Made by a program: the position numbers and the translations under genes. Under the pieces are notes generated by a model. It saw only the letters and a list, made by a program, of their open reading frames with translations. It made no database searches and was not told the origin of the DNA. Shown piece by piece: positions 34,868-41,720 of a stretch of 64,000 nucleotides of DNA. This stretch comes from Flavipsychrobacter sp. (GTDB lineage Bacteria; Bacteroidota; Bacteroidia; Chitinophagales; Chitinophagaceae). Where the stretch lies: the NCBI GenBank assembly GCA_016787265.1, contig JAEUVF010000010.1, positions 62,001-126,000 of the forward strand, given 5' to 3'. Position 1 is the stretch's first letter. Each line of letters begins with the position of its first letter.

Positions 34868-35104
34868 GGTTTAGGAGAAATTTAATTGAGTAAATTTAAT
34901 ATATTATATTATTATAACTCAAATTAAATTCTGTAATAATTTCCTTTTTAATTCCTATTTAGGGCTAATGATAAACCGTGATTTAGAAAAAAAAACCTTC
35001 CATTTAAGATCCGAATCAGATCGTTTTGACAGCATCAAAAACTGCCGAAAAAAATTAAAGCAGAACCCAATCGAAACAATTTTTTCTTCGTAATAAATAA
35101 TCTG

Positions 35105-35122
35105 TTGAAATAGTAATTTCAA
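35105..35122. promoter_or_regulatory. Inverted repeat, candidate enhancer site
   Basis: TTGAAAT and ATTTCAA form a perfect 7-bp inverted repeat around AGTA. It lies about 140 bp upstream of the start point predicted from the -24/-12 element at 35228-35244, a usual place for an enhancer-binding protein. The link is inference. Confidence 0.3.
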
Positions 35123-35227
35123 TTCTTAAATTCTGTTTATCAATAATCATTCCACGCATCTGTAATGCACATCTGTAAAGGATTTGGGAAACTGATAGTG
35201 GGCATTAACATTTTCATGGGAAAATTC

Positions 35228-35244
35228 TGGCACAATGATTGGAT
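35228..35244 (+). promoter_or_regulatory. Sigma-54-like -24/-12 promoter
   Basis: TGGCAC, five bases, TTGG: the distance between the GG of the -24 box and the TTG of the -12 box is the canonical one, and only the last C of TTGC is replaced by G. The predicted start point is near 35254, some 40 bases before the ATG at 35296. Confidence 0.45.
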
Positions 35245-35295
35245 TTACTTATCTGTTATCAAACAATTCATTTATCCAATTTAAAAATCAGTAGT

Positions 35296-35613
35296 ATGAA
35301 AAAGTTACAAATGACCGCAATGGCACTGGGAATCGCAACAGTAAGCCTGTTTTCTTTTAAGGATGTAAATACAGCAACTGTGAAAGGTACCGTAAGTCCT
35401 GCCGAAGGCGCTACCCAGGCTTGGGCTTTATCCACATCCGACACAGTAAAAGCACCTGTTGCAAACGGAACTTTTGAGCTTAAAAACCTCAAAGCAGGTA
35501 CTTATCAGATTATAATTGAGGCTGTTGCCCCTTATAAGAACACGGCTAAGGAAGGTGTTGAAGTTGCGGAAGGTGCTACTGTTGATGTCGGCGAAATCAA
35601 GCTGAATCAATAA
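35296..35613 (+). CDS. Small secreted protein with carboxypeptidase regulatory-like fold
   Basis: 105 residues. A signal peptide (MKKLQMTAMALGIATVSLFSF) is followed by one beta-sandwich module of the CarboxypepD_reg type (TVKGTVSPAEGATQAWALS, GTFELKNLKAGTYQIIIEA, EVAEGATVDVGEIKL). Such modules usually form part of larger surface proteins; here one stands alone, so a structural or adhesive role is possible. The ATG at 35296 is chosen because it begins the signal peptide; an earlier ATG at 35239 lies near the predicted transcription start and adds residues without signal features. A strong terminator follows at 35658. Confidence 0.72.
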   Translation: MKKLQMTAMALGIATVSLFSFKDVNTATVKGTVSPAEGATQAWALSTSDTVKAPVANGTFELKNLKAGTYQIIIEAVAPYKNTAKEGVEVAEGATVDVGEIKLNQ

Positions 35614-35657
35614 GCCAAATTCGTGCTCATTGAGTACGGATGTGCTACCTTGAGTAT

Positions 35658-35688
35658 AACCGGTTTCGCTATGGCGAGCCGGTTTTTT
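35658..35688 (+). terminator. Terminator of the 35296-35613 gene
   Basis: A 10-bp stem (AACCGG with CCGGTT plus TCGC with GCGA, one small internal bulge) and a TATG loop end in T6. It separates the small secreted protein from the DUF4091 gene. Confidence 0.82.
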
Positions 35689-35777
35689 ATATCAAACGTT
35701 TGCGTCAATTAGCCTGGAAAAGGGTGGTTTTACAATTAATGAGGGTATCTTTCTTTTCTCAATTAATGGGAATTTTT

Positions 35778-37526
35778 ATGAACCTTTTAATCTCCTTCAG
35801 ATCGCTAACCATCAGCATTTTTTTCTTACTGTTTCTGGCAGCCTGCTCACCACGCGGTGAGGCTGGATTTTTTTCTTCTGATATCCGGCTGGTAGAGTCA
35901 GTTCCAGGTCCCTGGGATTCCACAAACAACCCAATTCTGAAGGATGGTCAGGTTATTTCTGCTTCGGCTTTGTTTTCAGAAAAACTGCTGACACCAATAT
36001 ATCGGTTAAATGCATGGAAAGGGGAACGTGTACATGTACAGGTAGTAATGAAAACCAAGGCTGGAAAGGAAAAGAATAGATTTTCATTGGAGGTTTCTCC
36101 ATTAGTGAATGAAACTGGCGATGAGATTACTGCATCTAGTATATCAGTTCGACAGATAAAGTATGTTTTAACAGATGAATATCGTAGCGGATGCGGCTAT
36201 CGTCCGGACTCTTCAGCCTTTTATACCTCTACTGTAACAGATCCACTTATTCCGCTTGCTGAACCTGTTCTATCAGCAGACAGTCTTGCCTATTTCTGGA
36301 TTAGCATTCAAGTACCCCAAGATGCACAACCTGGTATTTACCAGGCTGCTGTAAATACCAGCAATAATGTAAAACTGGATCTTGAATTGACTATCAATAC
36401 TAGGACCTTACCACCACCATCTGACTGGACCTTTGATCTGGATCTTTGGCAACATCCGGCTGCCATTGCCCGTGTTCACAATGTTCCTTTGTGGTCTTCA
36501 GCGCACTATGAAAAGATGCGGCCTTATTATGAACAACTGGCGGCAGCCGGACAAAAAAATATCACAACCTCCATTGTACACGAGCCATGGGGGCATCAGA
36601 CTTTTGATGATTTTCCTTCATTGATCAGATGGATAAAAAAAACCGACGGGGGCTGGTCTTATGATTTTTCCAGATTTGATGAATATGTAGAATTTGTAAT
36701 GAGCTGCGGTATAAACAAACGGATTAATTGTTATTCCATGATTCCCTGGAAAATGATGGTTCGTTATTATGATGAGTCAACGCAGCGGGACACCAGTATT
36801 GCAACCGAAATAAACACACCAGCTTACGTTGCAACCTGGAAACCTATGCTGGAAGCTTTTACCAATCATCTCAAACAAAAAAACTGGTTTGACATTACTT
36901 CCATTGCAATGGATGAGCGCCCTATGCCTGCTATGAAAACTGCCATTGCTCTTTTAAAATCGATTGATGCTTCATGGAAAATTGCGTTGGCTGGGGATTA
37001 TCATCCGGAAATAGAAAGGGAAATTTTCGATTATTGTGTTGCTTCAAGATGGAGCCTGGACAGTACAATTTTGCATCGCAGAAAAGATGAAAAACGTCCA
37101 TCTACTTTTTATACCTGTTGTACAGAAGCATTTCCGAATGGATTTACTTTCTCGCCCCCTGCCGAACATGTATTCCTGGGATGGTTTGCACAGGCTAAGG
37201 GCTTCACTGGATATTTACGATGGGCTTATAATAGCTGGACCAGAGATCCTTTCCTCGACAGTCGATATACCGCCTGGCCCGCTGGTGATACTTACCAGAT
37301 TTATCCGGGTCCTTCAAGCAGTATCCGATTTGAAAAACTGGTTGAAGGCATCCAGGATTTTGAAAAAATCAGGATACTAAAGGAGGAATGGTCAACATCC
37401 AACCAGCAGGAAAAACTTATTCAGCTGAAACAGTTGCTTGACAAAATTGAAATAGCGAAGCTGGAAAAACAATCTGCACAATCCCTTATCGGAGTAAGTA
37501 AAATGCGATTATTGGAATTGCAATAA
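35778..37526 (+). CDS. DUF4091 glycoside-hydrolase-like lipoprotein
   Basis: 582 residues. A signal peptide ends in FLAACS (lipobox). An N-terminal beta-sandwich (residues about 60-200) precedes a TIM-barrel-like region (WTFDLDLWQHPAAIARV, NITTSIVHEPWGH, ITSIAMDERPMP) and the C-terminal DUF4091 signature (GYLRWAYNSW, AWPAGDTYQIYPGP, SSIRFEKLVEGIQDFE). DUF4091 proteins are regarded as glycoside hydrolases of uncertain substrate. The Glu of MDERP and the Glu of HEPWG are candidate catalytic acids. The ATG at 35778 starts the signal peptide; the frame is open upstream but that part overlaps the previous terminator. A decayed metallophosphatase gene follows after 10 bp. Confidence 0.82.
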   Translation: MNLLISFRSLTISIFFLLFLAACSPRGEAGFFSSDIRLVESVPGPWDSTNNPILKDGQVISASALFSEKLLTPIYRLNAWKGERVHVQVVMKTKAGKEKNRFSLEVSPLVNETGDEITASSISVRQIKYVLTDEYRSGCGYRPDSSAFYTSTVTDPLIPLAEPVLSADSLAYFWISIQVPQDAQPGIYQAAVNTSNNVKLDLELTINTRTLPPPSDWTFDLDLWQHPAAIARVHNVPLWSSAHYEKMRPYYEQLAAAGQKNITTSIVHEPWGHQTFDDFPSLIRWIKKTDGGWSYDFSRFDEYVEFVMSCGINKRINCYSMIPWKMMVRYYDESTQRDTSIATEINTPAYVATWKPMLEAFTNHLKQKNWFDITSIAMDERPMPAMKTAIALLKSIDASWKIALAGDYHPEIEREIFDYCVASRWSLDSTILHRRKDEKRPSTFYTCCTEAFPNGFTFSPPAEHVFLGWFAQAKGFTGYLRWAYNSWTRDPFLDSRYTAWPAGDTYQIYPGPSSSIRFEKLVEGIQDFEKIRILKEEWSTSNQQEKLIQLKQLLDKIEIAKLEKQSAQSLIGVSKMRLLELQ

Positions 37527-37536
37527 ACAAGTTAAA

Positions 37537-37880
37537 ATGGCAAAGATATATTCCCGCAGAAGCTTACTTGAGTAAAGTATGCTGGCTGGTTCTGCTCTTT
37601 CCATACCAAAAGCTGCAATGGCTGCTGTAAAAAGCCTGGGAACTACAACAAGTATTGGCCTGATTGCTGATTTACACCAGGATATCATGCATGATGGAGC
37701 GCAACGGCTGTATTCTTTTCTGCACTCTAATATCCCTGGATAGCCAGCACCTGTCCATATGAATCAGGGCTTTATACTACACTTACTATCCATCCTGATA
37801 AATCCCAGATTAGGATAGCAGGGGAAGAGCCGTTGGAAAGGCCCTTCCCCTGCCATGTTGGGCTATACATCTTCCTATAG
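37537..37880 (+). pseudogene. Decayed Tat-exported calcineurin-like phosphoesterase
   Basis: From the ATG at 37537 the sequence reads MAKIYSRRSLLE and then an in-frame TAA (37573). The same frame continues as SMLAGSALSIPKAAMAA, a twin-arginine signal, then SIGLIADLHQDIMHDG, the first metal motif (DxH) of calcineurin-like phosphoesterases, and ends at TAG 37741. In the next frame from about 37740 comes CPYESGLYTTLTIHPDKSQI followed by RIAG, which fits the C-terminal strand region of the same family. The remaining metal-binding motifs (GD, GNHD, H, GHxH) are all missing. So a stop codon and a large internal deletion have destroyed the gene. It lies 10 bp behind the DUF4091 gene, its probable former operon partner. 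Confidence 0.65.
37818..37853. terminator. Long hairpin, terminator-like
   Basis: GCAGGGGAAG (37818-37827) is exactly complementary to CTTCCCCTGC (37844-37853). Inside, GCC pairs with GGC across one mismatch, giving a stem of about 14 bp and an 8-base loop. No T tract follows on either strand. It lies at the end of the decayed phosphoesterase gene and may be the original terminator of the DUF4091 unit. Confidence 0.55.
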
Positions 37881-37935
37881 CCTTGAAACATCTTTCTCTA
37901 TTGCAACCGTTATATCCAAACGATCCTATAAAAAA

Positions 37936-38370
37936 TTAAAAAGAGTCGATCGGATTCACCACGGATAGAATAAAATAGTAACGATTCCCTTTTGGAGTTG
38001 GCCAGATGAGTTCGTCTCCGGATTGCATACCCCACAATGCAGCTCCCATTGGACGAAATACATTATCACTATGAATAGCAGTTGCACCCGTTTCCGGCAG
38101 GTTCAGGCGATAGCTCATATTCTGCTTTGCTACCTGGTCACGCAGCAGGATGGTCGACTGAATTCGCGCAACACCATTGGGAAAATTCATGCTATCTAAA
38201 ATGGTGGCAGCCTGAATTTTATTCTTGAGAGTTTCAATTTCCGGCCATTCCGGATGATGTGACATTAGGTACTCAATCAAGACTACATCATCCTTTAATA
38301 GAATTATAGGAAGAGGATGCAATAAAGGGACCTTGCCGTTGCTTGACGGCTTAACAAAATGTTGTGTCAT
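37936..38370 (-). CDS. GreA/GreB-type C-terminal domain protein (Rnk-like)
   Basis: 144 residues. The C-terminal 80 residues match the FKBP-like domain of GreA/GreB (YRLNLPETGATAIHSDNVFRP, PMGAALWGMQSGDELIWP, YYFILSVV). The N-terminal part lacks the long coiled coil that enters the RNA polymerase channel, so the protein resembles Rnk-type regulators that compete with Gre factors. ATG at 38370. It lies 15 bp downstream of the membrane protein gene at 38386 and probably shares its mRNA. Confidence 0.82.
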   Translation of the reverse strand: MTQHFVKPSSNGKVPLLHPLPIILLKDDVVLIEYLMSHHPEWPEIETLKNKIQAATILDSMNFPNGVARIQSTILLRDQVAKQNMSYRLNLPETGATAIHSDNVFRPMGAALWGMQSGDELIWPTPKGNRYYFILSVVNPIDSF

Positions 38371-38385
38371 ATGTATCGATTTAAA

Positions 38386-38874
38386 TTATTGGTATTGTTC
38401 GAGACTGAGTTCTTCAAACTGCTTAAGCATATTGATTTTCCTTTTCCAGTATGCAGCCTTGCGAACCAGTTGGGTAGCGTCGAGATGGTGATCCGTTTTG
38501 GCAGAATAAAACCCGATTCTACACAATGATTTATCTTTTAACCGGCACAATAAATAAATGCCCTCAATGATGTTGTTTTCATTGAATTGTTTTTCGAGGG
38601 AACACTGATCAAGTTCCTCTATCAGGATAATCTGATGTTTGTAATGATCACCAATAAACTGCATGTAAAGAACAGCCGCTTGTTGGTAATCAATTCCAAT
38701 AACCCGATTGCTGAAAAATTCAAATAAGTCCATTTTAAGTCCGGTGCTGCGGCATAAGGCCTGGAATTGCGCGGTTTGCTGATGTTTTTTGATGCGAAAT
38801 TTCCAGATAGCCCTAATCAATAGCAGCACCAGGCCAATTGCCAAAACGGCAAAGGCCAGGTATTCCACTTGCAT
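38386..38874 (-). CDS. Hypothetical membrane-anchored protein
   Basis: 162 residues, not recognised. One N-terminal membrane helix (YLAFAVLAIGLVLLLIRAIW) is followed by basic residues, so the rest should be cytoplasmic. The soluble part has alternating strands and helices (AVLYMQFIGDHYKHQIILIEEL, GIYLLCRLKDKSLCRIGFYS) and ends in a helical segment (KAAYWKRKINMLKQFEELS). No enzymatic motif is visible. Next to the GreA/B-like gene it may link a membrane signal to transcription, but this rests on position alone. ATG at 38874. Confidence 0.65.
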   Translation of the reverse strand: MQVEYLAFAVLAIGLVLLLIRAIWKFRIKKHQQTAQFQALCRSTGLKMDLFEFFSNRVIGIDYQQAAVLYMQFIGDHYKHQIILIEELDQCSLEKQFNENNIIEGIYLLCRLKDKSLCRIGFYSAKTDHHLDATQLVRKAAYWKRKINMLKQFEELSLEQYQ

Positions 38875-39161
38875 TCTATTTGTTTTTAAAGGAAAGAAAA
38901 CGGATCAGAAAAGATCCTGTCAAAGGATAAATCCCCGACTAGCAGTCGCCAATCGGGGTATTTGTATTAAAGTCCTTGAACGTTGAGAAGTAGTAAATCA
39001 TTCATTGCGAATATAGGGCTGTAAATTGACAGTAATCCCTATTGAATTGTTAAGAAGACAAACAGCTTTTTGAATTTCGGTGAAGATTCAGGTGGAAAGC
39101 GGCGAAAAATTCCAACTCAAATAGAAAGGGGGCAAATATCTTTAAGGCCAATTGTTTCCAT

Positions 39162-41666
39162 ATGAATAAATTCTTTCCCGCTTTAGTCTTTACCTGCCTG
39201 CTGGCTTCTCCATTTTCTGCTATAACCCAAACGGGCGTTTCAAATACGAACAGCAATACAACAGCCCATACCATTCGTTTTAACCAGGCTGCAAAAAATT
39301 TTACAGAAAGTTCTCCTGTAGGGAATGGTCGGTTGGGACTCATGCAATTTGGAAACCCAAACAGGGAGCGATTGGTACTGAATGAAATATCCATGTGGTC
39401 TGGTGGCCCGCAGGATGCAGATCGGGAAAACGCAAACCAATACCTCAAAACCATTCAGGAGCACTTAAAGGCAGGTAGGAATAAAGAGGCCCAGGCATTA
39501 CTGATGAAAGAATTTGTTGCAAAGGGACCAGGCTCCGGTCATGGCAATGGTGCCAATCAAAAATACGGAGCGTACCAGATATTGGGTGATCTTCTGCTGA
39601 CATGGAAAGATACTACTCAAGCCGTTACCGCTTATAATCGTGAACTGGATCTGAGAACTGCAGTTGCACGTACCCGTTATACCCGTGATAGTACAACCAT
39701 TAATGAAGTATGCTGGGCTGATTTTACCAATGATATTCTATGGGTAAGAATTCATAGTTCAAAACCTGGTGCATTAAACCTTTCATTGGATTTATCCCGA
39801 AAGGAGAATGCTATATCCAGGGTATCGGGAAGTATGCTGATAATGGAAGGGCAATTACCAAGTGGAAAAGATAAGGGTTTGCGATTTGCAACGGTTGTAC
39901 AACCTGAAATAATTGGTGGTACCATACAGCAGACAACTATGGGAAATCATCCGGTATTGAGCATTGAAAATGCAGATGAACTGATTATTAAAATATCGGC
40001 AGCTACCGATTATGACTATGCGAAGTTTGGAATTACAGGAACGGACCCATTACCAACAGCCCTGTCTTATCTGAAAACAAATCTCAACTACAATTCTGCA
40101 CTTGAAAAAAACAGAGTTGTGTACTCCGGCTATTATCAGCGCAACCAATGGTCCATGCGGGAAAACCCTGAAGTATTACATTTAAGTACACAACAACGAC
40201 TTGAACGGTATGCTGCTGGCTCGCATGAGCCCAAACAGGGTGTCCGGCTTCAGCAGGTAGATCCAACCCTGCCAGTTCTTTATTATAATTTTGGACGTTA
40301 TCTGTTAATCTCTTCGTCCAGGCCCGGATCACTTCCTGCGAATTTGCAGGGTTTATGGGCAGAAGAATACCAAACACCGTGGAATGGAGATTACCATCTC
40401 AATATCAATATCCAGATGAATTACTGGCTGGCTGAGACTACCAACCTTTCGGATCTGGCAGATCCACTGTTTCGTTTCACAAAAGCATTGGTTCCGAACG
40501 GTCAGAAAACAGCAAAAGCTTATTACAATGCCAATGGCTGGACAGCACATGTAATATCAAATCCCTGGTTATATACTTCACCAGGAGAAGGAGCTTCATG
40601 GGGATCTACTCTAACTGGAGGAGCCTGGCTTTGTGAACATATCTGGGAACATTTTCGATTTACGAGGGATACCTCCTTTTTACGTGAATATTATCCCGTG
40701 TTGAAAGGAGCGGCACAATTCCTCCAGTCTATTTTAATTGAATCACCCAGACACGGGTACCTGGTAACCGCTCCATCCAATTCACCGGAACATGCTTATG
40801 TTATGCCAAATGGATTCACTGGTTATACTGTAATGGGCCCTACCATGGATATGCAGATTACCCGTGAATTATTCAATGCCTGTGTTCAATCGGCAACGAT
40901 ATTAAATACCGATGAAGGATTCAAAAAAGAACTGGAGGGGCTAATACCCCGACTGGCACCCAATAAAATTGGAGCAGCCGGTGACCTTAATGAATGGCTG
41001 GATGACTGGAAAGACGGGGAACCGAAGCATCGTCATGTTTCACATCTTTATGGTCTCCATCCTTTTGATGAAATCACCCCCTGGTCAACGCCGGAACTGG
41101 CTGCTGCTTCCCGTAAAACACTGGAACAGCGGAGCGATGATGGTACCGGCTGGAGTAAGGCCTGGAAAATTGCTTTTTGGGCGCGACTCGGAGATGGTGA
41201 TCATGCCAATCAACTGGTAAGGGGATTACTAAATCCTGCTACCAGCCTGGGTACCAATATGGCTAGTGGTGGTGGCGTATATGCCAATCTGTTTTGCGCC
41301 CATCCGCCCTTTCAGATAGACGGAAATTTTGGGGGTACAGCAGGAATGGCTGAAATGCTGCTGCAAAGTCATGGAAAGGAAACTGCCATCCGGCTTTTAC
41401 CCGCGCTTCCTACCCATCCCGACTGGGAAACCGGTACGATGAAAGGACTAAGTGCCCGGAATGGATTTGAGGTAGACATCTCCTGGGAGAAAGGCCGCCT
41501 GTTAAGTGCGGAAGTCCTTTCCAAAATCGGAGGAACCTGTAAAATCTGGCTGCCGAAAGGAAAACGAATCACCAGTGAATCCGGAACAACCGTGGCCTCT
41601 TCACAAAACCAGGATCGGATCGTGGAATTTAAAACTATCAAAGGCAGGCGTTACCTTGTCAGATAA
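39162..41666 (+). CDS. Glycoside hydrolase family 95 (alpha-L-fucosidase type)
   Basis: 834 residues with a signal peptide ([19 protein letters not shown]). The N-terminal beta-sandwich begins [21 protein letters not shown], and the (alpha/alpha)6 barrel carries the GH95 catalytic set: Asn414 and Asn416 in [11 protein letters not shown], the general acid Glu611 in LNEWLDDW, and Asp720 in QIDGNFGG. The enzyme inverts at alpha-1,2-linked L-fucose or L-galactose in plant or host glycans. No other glycan gene is adjacent except the DUF4091 lipoprotein 1.6 kb upstream on the same strand. ATG at 39162. Confidence 0.92.
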   Translation: MNKFFPALVFTCLLASPFSAITQTGVSNTNSNTTAHTIRFNQAAKNFTESSPVGNGRLGLMQFGNPNRERLVLNEISMWSGGPQDADRENANQYLKTIQEHLKAGRNKEAQALLMKEFVAKGPGSGHGNGANQKYGAYQILGDLLLTWKDTTQAVTAYNRELDLRTAVARTRYTRDSTTINEVCWADFTNDILWVRIHSSKPGALNLSLDLSRKENAISRVSGSMLIMEGQLPSGKDKGLRFATVVQPEIIGGTIQQTTMGNHPVLSIENADELIIKISAATDYDYAKFGITGTDPLPTALSYLKTNLNYNSALEKNRVVYSGYYQRNQWSMRENPEVLHLSTQQRLERYAAGSHEPKQGVRLQQVDPTLPVLYYNFGRYLLISSSRPGSLPANLQGLWAEEYQTPWNGDYHLNINIQMNYWLAETTNLSDLADPLFRFTKALVPNGQKTAKAYYNANGWTAHVISNPWLYTSPGEGASWGSTLTGGAWLCEHIWEHFRFTRDTSFLREYYPVLKGAAQFLQSILIESPRHGYLVTAPSNSPEHAYVMPNGFTGYTVMGPTMDMQITRELFNACVQSATILNTDEGFKKELEGLIPRLAPNKIGAAGDLNEWLDDWKDGEPKHRHVSHLYGLHPFDEITPWSTPELAAASRKTLEQRSDDGTGWSKAWKIAFWARLGDGDHANQLVRGLLNPATSLGTNMASGGGVYANLFCAHPPFQIDGNFGGTAGMAEMLLQSHGKETAIRLLPALPTHPDWETGTMKGLSARNGFEVDISWEKGRLLSAEVLSKIGGTCKIWLPKGKRITSESGTTVASSQNQDRIVEFKTIKGRRYLVR

Positions 41667-41720
41667 GTACCAGCTCGATGGAGAATGTCGTAAATTAGCG
41701 CCGCAAGCAAACCAATCGAC

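Larger units (their letters stand above)
34868..35295. other. 428-bp AT-rich intergenic region with nested inverted repeats and a sigma-54-like element
   Basis: No gene is recognisable. The left end can fold on itself: CACGGTTTA (34865-34873, covering the GTG start of the minus-strand gene) is repeated inverted at 34972-34980, and inside it AATTTAATTGAG (34879-34890) faces an inverted copy with one extra base at 34918-34930. The right part holds a 7-bp inverted repeat (35105-35122) and a -24/-12-like element (35228-35244), which belong to the gene at 35296. Confidence 0.6.

Noticed and set aside
35640..35777. Longer start for the DUF4091 protein
   Set aside because: It would begin before the terminator of the preceding gene and bury the lipoprotein signal peptide; the ATG at 35778 fits.
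38933..38958. CCCCGA / TCGGGG stem with an inner GACT-AGC-AGTC repeat upstream of the membrane protein gene
   Set aside because: The stem is only 6 bp, has no T tract on either strand and no clear position relative to a promoter.
40353..40550. Antisense open frames inside the GH95, FAD/Fe-S and katG genes
   Set aside because: They lie opposite long genes with clear motifs and show no protein-like features of their own.
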